Source of the DNA: Odontocerum albicorne
Taxonomy: Eukaryota > Arthropoda > Insecta > Trichoptera > Odontoceridae
Direction of reading: 5' to 3'
DNA: 64,000 nucleotides
Assembly (NCBI GenBank): GCA_949825065.1
Contig: OX463839.1
Location: forward strand, 32,497,540-32,561,539
The notes under the pieces are model-generated. The model saw nothing but the letters and a program-made list of their open reading frames with translations. It was not told the DNA's origin and did no database searches. Position 1 is the stretch's first letter, and the number at the start of each line of letters is the position of its first letter. Below are positions 50,340 through 61,118 of the stretch, in pieces. The translations under genes and the position numbers were made by a program.

Positions 50340-53005
50340 TATCTGCGTTTAGGCCCATTTATCGTTCCGTTCCGTGGTTGCAGTCCTAAGACTGGTTTGC
50401 AGCAATTTGAACTCTACTCCTCCATTCCCCCCTGTCCTGTGCGGCTCTTTTTAAGTCTGTATATGTTGAGCAGCGCACGTCCACCAACAGGTCCTCCAGG
50501 TACTCTCGGCGTGGGCGTCCTCTAGAGTTTGTCCCCTCGGTCATACCCTCCATTATGGCATGCAAGAGGCCCTCTTGTCGTATTATATGACCGATCCATC
50601 TTGCACGCCTTTCGGACAGGATCCTGAGCAGGTGCCTTCCTCCTTCGATTCGTTGGAGAACCTCTTCATTTGTGATGCGGTCTCTCCAGGAAATTCCTAA
50701 TAGTCTTCTATAGGACCACATCTCAAAAGCCTCTAGTCTTCGTCTATCTCTTTCGGATAGGCACCATGTCTCGCAGCCGTACATCAAGATACTCCATACA
50801 TAGGTCTTGATGAGGAGTATTCTCAGTTTTAGGTCTATATTATTTGATTCTATTATTTTCGACCTTTTATTAAATGCAAGTCTAGCCTGATGTATACGGC
50901 TGTCGACCTCGCTCTTGGACCGACCGTCCCATGTTATTTTGCTCCCGAGGTAGACAAACTCCTTGGTGTTCTTTAGTGGTTTACCCGACATCACTATTCT
51001 CACCTGGTGCTGCGCTCGGCCTACAGTCAGCAGCTTTGTTTTGTCTTTATTTATCTTCATACTGTAGTTATTTTGAAGAATGCTTTCCATAGTTGTTAAG
51101 GCCTCTTGTAGTTCCTCTTCACTTTCAACAACCATAGCAATATCGTCAGCGAACCTTATCATGTCCACCTTTTGCCCGTGTATCTTTACACCTTCTCTGT
51201 GACTCATTCTCTCTCTCAAGTCGTCAATCGCGCTCTGTATATAGGCGTTAAAAAGAACAGGTGACAGAGAGCATCCCTGCCTTACCCCTTGTCTTATATT
51301 GGCTTCCTTTGTGTCTTCGTCACATCTGATTATAGCGGCCTCATTCTTGTATAGCGCCTGGATTATACGTCTATCTCTGTATTTGATATCAATTCTCTTC
51401 AAAATCTCGAAGAGTCTTTTCCATTCTACTTTGTCAAAAGCTTTCTCCAGGTCTATGAATGCGATGTATGTGTTTTGGTTTCTTCTTATTCTATTTTCTA
51501 GTAGTATTCGTAGAGACAGTACTGCTTCTCTGGTTCCCACACCTCTTCTGAAGCCATACTGGTCTCTGGAAAGGATGTTCTCTACTTTTGGTTCAATTCT
51601 CTTTAGAATGATATTAGTCAGTATTTTTGAAGCATGGGATATTAGGCTAAGAGTTCTGTGTTGCTCACATTTTGTCGTACCTGCCTTCTTTGGTAATGTG
51701 ACAATTAGGCATTTCTCGAAGTCCTCTGGTATCTTTCCGGTCTTATATATTTTCTGTATCATTTTAAACAGGGCATCTGTGATTCCTTTTCCTGCTGCCT
51801 TAATTAGTTCGGCCGGAACGTCATCGATTCCGGGTGCTTTCCCGTTTTTGAGGTTTTTCAGTGCGAGGTCGAACTCTTCTCTAATGATTGGGTCTCCCAG
51901 ATCATCCGCGTCTACCTCATTTTCTCTCTCTATCAATGCTTCACTGTCAATATTTCCCTTGCCATTGTACAGCATTTCGAGATATCTTTTCCATCTCTCT
52001 CCTATTTGGTCATTTTCGAATAGTATTTTGCCGTCTTCTCCTTCTATTGCATTGCCCTTTCCGATTCTCATCCCAAAGAAGTCCTTCACCGCAGCGTGAG
52101 CTCTTTCTGCATTTCCTCTCTTGAGGTCGTCATTTATCTCAACGCATTTATTCTGATAGTATGTTTCTTTTGCTATTCTTGACTCTCTATTTATTTTGTT
52201 TCTTAGCATTTTGTATTTCTCTTGTAATTCATCTCTTTTATCATTTTTGAGCTCTCTTCTTTCTTTTATCATATTGAGAATTTCATCGGTAATCCATTCC
52301 TTCCTTGCTTGGGGTCTTTCCTTACCTATAATTTCCTCTGCCGTAGTTTTTATCTTCGACTTTATCTCTCCCCACATAGCATTCACGTTCTCCTCTTCCA
52401 TTAGGTTACACTCTTGTGTCTTTTCCCTAAAATTGTCACTGACCTCTTTTATCTTTAATACCTTTGTATCCCATTTGAAATTATTTCTCCTCTTTAATTT
52501 TTTCAGTTTTAGAAGACTTTTGGCCATTACCATATTATGATCACTATCTATATCTGGGCCGGAATAACTTCTGCAGTCTTTTATTTGGTTCTTAAATCTA
52601 TATCTAACTATTATATAATCTATTTGCAGTCTTTGTCGGTCTCCAGGGGATTTCCAGGTGTATCGCTGTCTTGGGTGGTGTTGAAAACAAGTGTTTGCTA
52701 TCACTAATTTGTGTTTTTCGCAGAATTCTGTTAATCTGTTTCCTCTGTCATTTCTTGTACCTAGCCCAAAGGGCCCTACGCAAGTTCCTTCGCTTCCTAC
52801 TCCCACAACAGCATTCCAATCCCCTAGGAGAATCAGATTTTCGCCTGCTTTTATCTCTAATATAAGGTTATCTAGCGCACTGTATACATCTTCCACCTCT
52901 TCGTCGCTATGACCCGATGTTGGCATATATACTTGGATAATTACAGTGTCAACGGGCTTAGTTTCTATTTTGACTAGAACAGAAAGCCCATTTATCATAC
53001 ATCAT
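50340..53005 (-). mobile_element. 5'-truncated non-LTR retrotransposon (RTE/APE-type LINE)
   Basis: Reversed LINE carrying a single long frame, cut at its 5' end inside the endonuclease domain (near 53005) and ending in a short 3' UTR (about 50340-50385). 5' truncation with an intact 3' end is typical of target-primed reverse transcription. I could not define a target duplication. Confidence 0.88.
50386..52998 (-). CDS. Endonuclease-reverse transcriptase, N-terminally truncated, 870 codons open
   Basis: Residues 1-160 are the C-terminal part of an APE endonuclease: LLGDWNAVVG at 58-67, IDYIIV at 126-131 and the catalytic SDH at 152-154. Reverse transcriptase follows: LKNGKAPGIDDVPAELI (383-399), YIAFIDLEKAFDKVEW (511-526), RQGVRQGCSLSPVLFN (569-584) and the active-site FADD at 616-619. 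A thumb and C-terminal region (YGCETWCLSERD, RRLLGISWRDRITNEE, RRARWIGHIIRQEG) ends in TAG at 50386. No stop or frameshift interrupts 870 codons, so the insertion is young, but it lacks its promoter and endonuclease N-terminus. Clade assignment to RTE is by motif style only. Confidence 0.92.
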   Translation of the reverse strand: MINGLSVLVKIETKPVDTVIIQVYMPTSGHSDEEVEDVYSALDNLILEIKAGENLILLGDWNAVVGVGSEGTCVGPFGLGTRNDRGNRLTEFCEKHKLVIANTCFQHHPRQRYTWKSPGDRQRLQIDYIIVRYRFKNQIKDCRSYSGPDIDSDHNMVMAKSLLKLKKLKRRNNFKWDTKVLKIKEVSDNFREKTQECNLMEEENVNAMWGEIKSKIKTTAEEIIGKERPQARKEWITDEILNMIKERRELKNDKRDELQEKYKMLRNKINRESRIAKETYYQNKCVEINDDLKRGNAERAHAAVKDFFGMRIGKGNAIEGEDGKILFENDQIGERWKRYLEMLYNGKGNIDSEALIERENEVDADDLGDPIIREEFDLALKNLKNGKAPGIDDVPAELIKAAGKGITDALFKMIQKIYKTGKIPEDFEKCLIVTLPKKAGTTKCEQHRTLSLISHASKILTNIILKRIEPKVENILSRDQYGFRRGVGTREAVLSLRILLENRIRRNQNTYIAFIDLEKAFDKVEWKRLFEILKRIDIKYRDRRIIQALYKNEAAIIRCDEDTKEANIRQGVRQGCSLSPVLFNAYIQSAIDDLRERMSHREGVKIHGQKVDMIRFADDIAMVVESEEELQEALTTMESILQNNYSMKINKDKTKLLTVGRAQHQVRIVMSGKPLKNTKEFVYLGSKITWDGRSKSEVDSRIHQARLAFNKRSKIIESNNIDLKLRILLIKTYVWSILMYGCETWCLSERDRRRLEAFEMWSYRRLLGISWRDRITNEEVLQRIEGGRHLLRILSERRARWIGHIIRQEGLLHAIMEGMTEGTNSRGRPRREYLEDLLVDVRCSTYTDLKRAAQDRGEWRSRVQIAANQS

Positions 53006-54099
53006 AATTCAAGTGAATTGAACAACACAAAAGTCTCTAAGAGATATTCTATCTGACATCCAGGTTAACATTTATAATGCTAAATTGTTTCCGACATCTG
53101 GGAACATCTGTGGTGTATTTTGAACGTATTTTAATTGTTCCCAATTTTCACCATCTCTTGCAACTCTATAAAATATCGTATCGGATCATCGACTGTCGTT
53201 ATTCTGCGCATTTAAATTTAGTAACCGTTCGTTATATAATAAAAGCAATAAAACTTTTACGATCACACCACACCGTCCGCCCGTTCCAATTACCCTCTTG
53301 AAACGTTTTCTCTTATTTGGATGCGTCCATTTGCTCATATCATCACATTTACGATTTGCCCAAGTGGCGTTTCCGATAAAAGAAATAATGACATTTTGTC
53401 GTTTGATGTGGTATTAATCTATTTTTTTATTATTTTATCCTCGGCCGGCCGCCACATTTATTATCATGGTATTTGTGTCCACCACCGCCAGCATCTACTA
53501 CACAACATTCATTGTAGTTCAAGTTTTGATTGCTTAGTGTAGACAAATTCTCAAACTCCGTAAAAGATCACAAATATATTTAGATATTGATACAGACAAA
53601 TATATTCGTAATTGTCGTAACAAACATCCACGTCGTCTCATATGTTAGTAAAATTCTTGATACGCGATCCATTTTCATTCATTTTCAATGACCTCTTTTA
53701 TTTTATAAAGATCTAATGGAAATTTTTTTTTCTTTCTCAGTCTTAAATTCAATATATAAAATTTTATACGTAATTTTTATTATTTACGTGTGTTTTTCAA
53801 CAATTTTCTTTCACTCAGCGCTCTGTATGTTAGGAAACTTGGTAATGTTTTACGAACAAACGGATGCCCAAATTTTGCTATAATATTATTGATTACAATT
53901 AATCGTCATGGAAAAAATATGGTTGATTAACAGACGTAAAGTACATCGGCATGTATGTATACTGGGCCGTTTTATAAAGTGGCACACATTGCAGCAAGTT
54001 ACCTCGTACAAATACGGAAAATAATGATTACCTCATAGAATTTTCATTGAAGAATTTTAAAAATCACTAAATGACAATTTGTTGTCAAAATATATACTA
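53006..54099. other. Intronic DNA with complex segments
   Basis: About 53040-53520 is moderately complex with no repeat ends and could be conserved non-coding DNA; 53530-54099 is AT-rich. Open frames lack domains. Confidence 0.3.
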
Positions 54100-54340
54100 T
54101 TCTAGTAGTATCGTTACTCGCGGGCTGGCGATGGCTCGGTGGCCGGTGACATGCGCGCGCATATCTCTCGAACGGCGCGGCGGCCCACCCGCGTGCTGCG
54201 TGGGTGGGCCGCTCTCCGCGTGCCCCCTCCCGCCCCCGCGCCGGTGCACGTGTACCCAACCAGCCTTCCTTCACATGGGTCGGTTTCATTGTCAGTTGCG
54301 AGCTCGGATGGACGCGCTGGCTAGTATGACTTGTGAGACT
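54100..54340. promoter_or_regulatory. CpG-rich island, candidate regulatory module
   Basis: The most GC-rich stretch in the window outside the patched exon. It contains an 11-bp-stem inverted repeat (54180-54212) and TGGGTGGGC at 54201-54209, one mismatch from the Ci/Gli site. Open frames on both strands appear to reflect composition only. Confidence 0.38.
54180..54212. repeat. 11-bp perfect inverted repeat, 11-nt loop
   Basis: GCGGCCCACCC (54180-54190) pairs with GGGTGGGCCGC (54202-54212). Confidence 0.9.
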
Positions 54341-55189
54341 CGTAGAAACTCATTCCAAATACTCGACCGACTTGTCCATTTCAGTTTTATTTACTACAGA
54401 TTTCTAAAAATAAATATCAATTCTTATTAACATTCAGTTTCAATATATGAAATGAGAAATTGAAATAAAGTCAACGAGAGTAATGTTAGAAAGTTTTTAT
54501 TACTTTGTATTAAGCTACTCGTATATTTTTGAGGTGGATTATTCTAAAAATGACTTATTTTCGGTTATTTTTGTAGTTTTGAAAACCTTTGTAGTTCCCA
54601 ACTATTAATTATCTTTAGTTATTTATTTATTTGTATGTCTCTCAACCCGAAGTGGATCTTTTGGCTGATTTGAAACATAATAATAGAAAAGTGTATATCC
54701 TTATTCCTCTCCCTTCTCCCCGGCTTCCTTACACAATATGTCACATATACTGTCCATTATGACGAGTTGATTTTAATTGTATTGTGTGTGTGTGTGTTCT
54801 TTCTGTTTTGCCGATTGTCTATGTTTCTAATTATCGTTGGGAATGTTATTATTGCTGTTAAATAATATAATATTCTTATGAATTGGTTTATACTATTTCC
54901 TAAATAAAAAGAAAAGATTTCAAATTATCCCATTCCATTTACAGGTTTTGCTTATATCTGGCACTTGTTTTTTACCAAACCAATAATTTTTTTTACGGTA
55001 GTTTATTTTTTATGATTAATTTATTATAGATATATGTTTGGCGCTATTTAATGACACAAATGCTACTTAGAAAGCACGTGTACGAAAATGAATTCAGTTG
55101 AAAATGTCTGAATAAAGAACCGCTCAAAGTAAAAATAGATCGTTGAATGTAATATGGTTTAAGTAATATTTAATAAAATATCTACCATA
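54341..55189. other. AT-rich intronic DNA
   Basis: One octamer (54516) and a short GT repeat near 54783. No genes recognised. Confidence 0.4.
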
Positions 55190-55345
55190 TAAGAACCTCT
55201 GTGCCGCCGATCTGACCCTCGGAGCATTCAGAGCTCATAGAGTACGAGTATTAACAACCGACCGCAACTCAACCGTTGTCAAATGTAACGTGGTCCAGTA
55301 TAGTGCAGAGTGGCTGCTCTACTGACACTGCAGGTTACATAACAT
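55190..55345. promoter_or_regulatory. Complex island, candidate regulatory module
   Basis: GC-richer, non-repetitive, with an octamer TACGAGTA at 55243 and CAACTCAACCGTTGTC near 55265. A second complex patch follows at 55490-55700. Regulatory role inferred. Confidence 0.28.
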
Positions 55346-55874
55346 TACTGGCATTTAAAGAAGAAAATTAGTAACGGCAGTTATCAACATCATCTTAGTA
55401 CTCTTTTTTTCAATGAGTACCCGAAACACAAGTACAGTATATTTGAATGAAAACGTAATCCTGTTACTTTACTGCTTAAAGTAAGTAAAGTAATTGACGG
55501 ATTGCATTGTCCGAAACAATAACGACCATGACATATCTAATGAGGCAGCCACATCAGTTGTATGCGCCCTACCCCCGGGACACAGCGCTGGCAATAAAAT
55601 CTATTCTGATACCGGGCCGGGGTCACATCACATCCACATCGGGCCGTGGAACCTAAACAATGCCACTGCTGTTTCTCCTTCTAAAAGTGTCGGTGGACAA
55701 CCAACTGTACACGACAGTAGATGTTCTATTTTAAAATATATGGATAATTCTTCACCCATCTCATCTTCTTCATTTGTTGTAATCATGCAATTTGCAATTA
55801 CTTTTCTTTGAATAAATATTTAAAAAATTAACATGGAAGCACGTGCATTATTTAGTGTTTACCATAAATGGAAA

Positions 55875-56150
55875 ATAGTCTTCACTTCACTGGGACAGTT
55901 TCATTGCTGCTAACTTTAAAATAATCTTCACTTCACTGGGACAGTTTCATTGCTGCTAACATTAAAATAGTCTTCACTTCACTGGGACAGTTTCATTGCA
56001 GCAAACATTAAAATAGTCTTCACTTCACTGGGACAGTTTCATTGCAGCAAACATTAAAATAGTCTTCACTTCACTGGGACAGTTTCATTGCTGCACACAT
56101 TAAAATAGTCTGCACTTCACTGGGACAGTTTCATTGCTGCAAACATTAAA
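55875..56150. repeat. 46-bp tandem repeat, six copies
   Basis: A unit starting ATAGTCTTCACTTCACTGGG repeats six times from 55875 with a few substitutions (CTGCTAAC versus CAGCAAAC variants). There are no intervening spacers. Confidence 0.96.
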
Positions 56151-56639
56151 AAATGAAATTTTTAATGCGTTGAAATAAAATTGAACCTAATAATTTTGTC
56201 CCTAATGACTTGCCGTTTCATCGGATGTCGTAACTGTCTCTTGTTTTAAAAAAATGCGAGTGCCGCCCTATTATCCTCAATTTTAGCTTTAAGTGACATG
56301 CCTTTTCTGTTTTATATTTCACTCATCAAATAAACTTATTCAGTGCAATAAACCTTCAACACGACTTCGTTGGAAATATTACTTGTCGACAAATGTCGTT
56401 CTATGATATATATTAAAATTTACATACAGACCATCATGTCTTGTTCATTTTGAGGTAAGCAGAGATAACAGATCTTCACAACTTTCTGTTCATGCACATA
56501 GCCCTTTTTCTCATTGTACATCTCATCATACATGCTTTTCTGTTTCTCATACTTCTCCCTCAGTTAAAATTTCTCCAACTATCTCCTTCCATTCTTTCCA
56601 CGGTCTACCCCTTCCTCGCTCCATTAATTTCACATATAA
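56151..56639. other. AT-rich intronic DNA, possible LINE-related edge
   Basis: No clear feature. The last 150 bases may already belong to the LINE fragment that follows. Confidence 0.35.
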
Positions 56640-57395
56640 GGCAATTTAAGGGATATGATAAGTGAGCTATATGAGAGATGTAGTAAAATGTTTGAAAATG
56701 AACGTATCGAAATCAAAGGTTATGGTTATATAAATAAGTGTGGCAAAAAATGTGTGCAATGTTTACTCAGAAAAACTGGAGCAGATTGATGAGTTCTGTT
56801 ATCCGGATAGTATATTACGTGTGATGGGCGAGTTAATAGATACATTGAAATTAGGGTAGCGTCAGGAAAGAAGATGACCGAAGCACTTAATGTTATATAC
56901 AATAACCGTGCAATACCAACAGTAGTCAATAACAGTGCATAATACTGTGTTGGTGCCCACCTTGATGTATGGAAGTGAAACTTGGACTTGACAGAGGGTA
57001 AGAGTAGTAGTAATGTTGTGGAGATGCGTGAACTAAGGAGCATTTTTGGAGTGTCGATGTTTGAAAGAAGGCAGAATTAAGACATCAGAAATGAATGCAT
57101 GGTTAAAATGCGTTTCTTAAATAAGATGAAGAAAAGAGCTTTAAAATGAATTTGACATGTGTGGAGAATGATGAATGAATGACTAAGAGAATTTATAATA
57201 GTTACAAGTCAGAAGTGCAAGGTGTGCGTGAAAGAGGTAGACCGAGGAAAACGTGGCTAGACTAAGTAGACCAGATTTTAAACGAATGTTAAGTGAGATG
57301 TATGAAAGTGGAGGAACCGAAAGTTGTGTGCTTGGATAGAACATTGGATAGGAAATCTGTTCTCTCTGCCTACCCCGCAAGGGAAACGACGTTGT
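56640..57395 (+). mobile_element. Degenerate LINE 3' coding fragment
   Basis: Longest of three related fragments (others at 14340 and 38560). Broken translations include TLMYGSETWT-like and GVSMFERRQ-like pieces and the tail TCTCTGCCTACCCCGCAAGG near 57363. Frames are destroyed by many indels. Confidence 0.7.
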
Positions 57396-57823
57396 GATGT
57401 GTATGTATATATGGTATATTTGTTTTGTAAGTATTTTCGCCACTCAATTATCTCAATGTCGCCAAACCATCTTAAGATTTCTGTTCAAAGATTTTTTCGA
57501 TTATTACCACAAATCTTCTAATTTACTAACTGCACACACAGTGGTGACAGCTCCAAATTTAAACCGCCCCATCTTGAAATCTTCGTCCCTTCGCCCTGCG
57601 TCTTGCACCCTGTGGACTATTTCGGTCTGTACATGTGTTGCTCACGTGCTATTTCTGTTTATACATAATTATAACATAGATATATGGTACTTGTTTGCGC
57701 TTTGCTTATTTGGAATGTAATAATTTTATCTAACCAACCGCCTGCACCTTCTTATTGCAATATTTATGCAGAATACGATCTATACTTGTTCGAAATATTC
57801 GTACTCCTAGATCATGTTTAATT
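57396..57823. other. Intronic DNA, nothing recognised
   Basis: No features found. Confidence 0.35.
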
Positions 57824-57825
57824 TA

Positions 57826-58427
57826 CGAGGGTAGTTTGAAAAGTTTGGTAAATTTACACGAGATGTCGCCATAATTCATAAAATGACATCACTGCTAGCA
57901 AGTATCATTTCTCAAACAACCTCTATTAAAATTTCGACCAGATGCGACGCATAGTTAAAAGTTTGACAACCATCTGAATCGATCACTTTGACATTTCACG
58001 CAACAATGGGAATAAATTAATTCCGTGCTATCATAAAACATTTTTATTTGAAAAAGTTAACAGCCGCGCAGATCGAAGACGAGTTGGATGAAGTTCATAG
58101 GAACTCTGCATCAGCGTTGAAGACGGTTCGTTTCTGAATAAATGAGTTTAAACGTGGCCGTACATGCAACGAAGTTGAATCTTCGCATGGACGTCTAATT
58201 ACGTCAATCACGGAGGAAATCATTGAAATCATCCTTGGTATCGTATTAGAAGACTACTGGGTGCATATGTGCGAGATTACTGAGGCTGTGGACATCTCAA
58301 GTGAACGGGCGCACAGTATACTACACGAAAAATTGGATATGAAAAAGCTGTCGGCGAAAAACGTAGAAAAAAAACCCCCAAAATGTATTTTACTTGCTTT
58401 ATTGCCAAACTGTTCAAACTTCCCTCG
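57826..58427 (+). mobile_element. Mariner element (family G), large internal deletion
   Basis: The left end CGAGGGTAGTTTGAAAAGTT and right end CCAAACTGTTCAAACTTCCC form terminal repeats. TA precedes 57826 and CA (a decayed TA) follows 58427. The 602-bp element keeps only the N-terminal helix-turn-helix part of the transposase (QIEDELDEVHRNSASALKTV, FKRGRTCNEVESSHGR, DISSERAHSILHEKLDMKKL), with one stop. All catalytic motifs are deleted. Confidence 0.9.
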
Positions 58428-58630
58428 CATTTCAAATATGTATCATACACAAAGTATAGTGCGTGTCAGGATACCTTGCCCTTTTTAACACATTGATAAG
58501 TTTAGTGCGTAATATACAAAATGTGTCAGCGTATTAGTAAGTATCTATGCCGTGGTTGGTTGATGGGTTCCGTTTGACGTTTAAAGCGTGCACGCGCAGT
58601 GTTTATTTGACGAAAAATACGGTGACCATA

Positions 58631-60222
58631 ATGTCTGAAGTTACGAAGTTAGGAAAAGGAAGAGCATTGTGCGGGCAAACTAAAGAAGTGGTTTTGAATG
58701 TTTATAATTACATCAAGTTACGGGACACTAGTGAGGAGGTAAATATTTATGATTCTTATTTATTCTTCATTGAATCACCTTAGGAGTAGTTAAAAATTTT
58801 ACAATATTTATAAATACCTAATACAATAAAAAAAAAGTTTAGTTCAATTTATTTTTAAAAGATATTGAATTACATTGCCAGTAATACTCGTACAATACCA
58901 GTTTAGCTTGCGATCATGTTCATTTATGCCATATTAGATATACTCGTATAATAATCATTTTCGGCTATATGAAATAGTTTATGTTTTTATGTACGAACAT
59001 TTTTTATCAAGAAGTTTTAATAATATTTTTTTCAGAGAATGATTTTTATTAACGAAGTTTCGATGGCAACTGGGGTATCGCCAAGAACTATTAAAACGAT
59101 AACATATTCCTTTAACAAAAACGGAAAAAGAGATGCCATTAGGTCTCCAAAAACAATCGACAAAACAAAGTATCTGTAAACAGTTTTGATGAATGTGTAA
59201 TAAGGAGGTGTATATATGATTTTCACATTAAAGAAAAAATGTTGCCTACAATCCCAAAATTGTTTCCAGTGTTGCAAGAATCAATTAATTTTAATGGATC
59301 TAAGTCAACCCTGAGAAGAATAATAAAAAAAATTGGATTTCGCTGGCATGCAACGCGAGACAATTTAAATATTTTGAGGGAAAAACCAGACATAGTATTT
59401 AAAAGAATATCATATTTAAGGGCAGTCAAACAATACCGAGAAGCAGGTAGAAGAATCGGGTACACGGATGAAACATATGTTCATACTAGCCACGTGTCAT
59501 CGAGAGCATGGAGAGATGAATCTGAAGAGGGACTTCGAAAGCCCGTTTCAAAGGAATCCCGTTTCATTATTGTACATGCTGAAAGTGAAAAAGTTTTCAT
59601 ACCTAATGGTCTACTCATATACAAATCTCACCAAAAAACTGGAGACTACCATGATGACATGAACTACAATTACTATCAGAAATGGCTTACGGAAAAACTT
59701 ATTCCCATATTAGAACCGAGATCTGTGGTGGTAATTGATAACGCTTCATACCATAATAAAGTAATGAATCCTGCACCAACATCAAATTCCAAGAAGGCCG
59801 ATATGATTCAATGGCTGACTCAGAGGAGTATGCCTTTTTCAAGTGAAATGCTTAAGCCAGAATTATATCGGTTAATCTTAAGACACAAAAGTGTATTCAA
59901 GGAATATGCCATCGATAGGTTATTCAAGAATAATGGACACGAGGTTTTACGGCTTCCACCCTACCATCCAGATCTCAATCCAATAGAAAAGGTTTGGGCT
60001 TCTATCAAGGGATATGTGGGCTCTAGAAACACTGATATGACGTTGAATTCTGTCGAAAGGTTGGTCAAAGAGAAGGTTTCTTTGATTTCGAGCGACGAGT
60101 GGAGTAATGTTTGCCGGCATGTACAGGAAACGGAATTCAAATACTGGGAAAATGAAGTAGCTGTGGACAGTATTACTGATCTCAATTCATTTTTTAATAA
60201 ATATCAATTCAAGCGACGATAG
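58631..60222 (+). CDS. IS630-Tc1-mariner transposase with DD82E spacing (Sailor-like), one intron, one frameshift
   Basis: Exon 1 (58631-58738) starts MSEVTKLGKGRALCGQTKEV and ends at GAG|GTAAAT. A 297-bp intron (58739-59035) ends TTTTTTTCAG. Exon 2 (from 59036) continues RMIFINEVSMATGVSPRTIK, a helix-turn-helix. A one- or two-base slip near 59172 shifts frame; from there the reading is open through MLPTIPKLFPVLQESINF (59239) to the stop after 60222. The DDE motifs are YTDETYVHTSHV, VVVIDNASYHNK and PPYHPDLNPIEKVW, with 82 residues between the second Asp and the Glu. That spacing matches the DD82E group named Sailor. The catalytic residues are intact. Terminal repeats were not fixed: weakly similar ends near 58456 and 60470 are possible. 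Confidence 0.85.
58739..59035 (+). other. Predicted intron in the DD82E transposase gene
   Basis: GTAAAT donor and T-rich tract plus CAG acceptor join two open segments in phase 0 and restore a continuous helix-turn-helix. It carries two TACTCGTA octamers (58885, 58941). Confidence 0.75.
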
Positions 60223-60531
60223 CGACGATTAATTGGTCTTAGTATTTATTAGTGTTAATTGTGTTTTCTTTGCATATTGAATAAATAATTTAATTTTACA
60301 TTGACCATTGATTTCATTATTGTCATTAAGTACATACCTCAATCTGATATTAAATTATTATTATGGTAAGTAAGTATTTTATTGGAATAGAAAATATCAG
60401 ATAGACAATATTTAAAAATATATAATAATATATTACAAAATAAATTAAAATATGGTCATCCTAGACTAGCAGTGCAAACTATCGTGAAACCCACTCTAGT
60501 AATCTGCGGAACAACTGTAAGAATGACACAA
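60223..60531. other. Region after the DD82E transposase
   Basis: AT-rich to about 60450; probably 3' UTR and the end of the transposon, then spacer to the next element. The exact boundary is not visible. Confidence 0.4.
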
Positions 60532-61045
60532 GGCCTCGGCCACACAGGTAGGAGCCTCGCTTGGTGCTTAGAACTACGATGCGAGCTAGGCGACATATCC
60601 TAGCGAACCAACGCACCGCATACTATCGCAATGACCACACTGCACGCTTCGCGCCACGCTACATGACGATTAGTCACCTAGTGAACAGATGTGTTGGTTA
60701 ATTTTATTGTGTCACCAAGCGATTTTACAAGATGGCGGAAGTTTTAATAACAGCTGTGTATAAAAGGGAGCCTTTGTGCAACCCATCGAGCAAATTATAC
60801 AAAAATGTACCTGTAATAAAATCACTTTGGAATGAAGTTGCACAGGAAGTAAATGGTAAGTTGTAAAGTAAAGATGGTAAGTTGTTATGAAATTGGTTAG
60901 TTTTGAGAGTGGCATCGTTTGTTGACTCAACCGCTCCCAAACGTCAAATGAATTTGTGCGAAGCACTTTGGTGTGGCCAAACTTGAAGTCACCTAGTCTA
61001 TTAGTCACGTAGCACCTAGCGAAGCACTTTGGTGTGGCCTTAGCC
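60532..61045 (+). mobile_element. PIF/Harbinger-like deletion derivative
   Basis: Ends GGCCTCGGCCACAC (60532) and GTGTGGCCTTAGCC (to 61045) are imperfect inverted repeats. They are flanked by 3-bp CAA (60529-60531) and TAA (61046-61048), compatible with the TWA-type target duplication of Harbingers. An internal copy of the 3' end (GCGAAGCACTTTGGTGTGGC) occurs near 60957. It contains a MADF-like exon, fitting the two-gene Harbinger layout with most of the body deleted. Confidence 0.65.
60732..60855 (+). pseudogene. MADF-like first exon of a Harbinger accessory gene
   Basis: ATG at 60732 opens MAEVLITAVYKREPLCNPSS, then KLYKNVPVIKSLWNEVAQEV, then a donor G|GTAAGT at 60856. The pattern of Leu/Ile, Leu...Pro, Tyr-Lys and Trp-x-x-Val/Ile-Ala matches the start of MADF (Myb/SANT-like) domains, which bind DNA and accompany PIF/Harbinger transposases. 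The rest of the gene is missing. Too short for certainty. Confidence 0.55.
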
Positions 61046-61118
61046 TAACAGTAACAAAAGGTCATTTTCGGATAATTCCTTCTTTGTTATTGTAATTAAT
61101 AGAACCTTAGGACACGTA

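Noticed and set aside
51299..52099. 266-codon + strand open frame
   Set aside because: It is the antisense shadow of the LINE frame on the minus strand and shows no domain.
54044..54430. Overlapping 80-120 codon frames on both strands
   Set aside because: They arise from low stop-codon frequency in GC-rich DNA; no domain, no splice context.
55875..56150. Possible CRISPR array
   Set aside because: The 46-bp units abut with no spacers, and the DNA is eukaryotic; it is a minisatellite.
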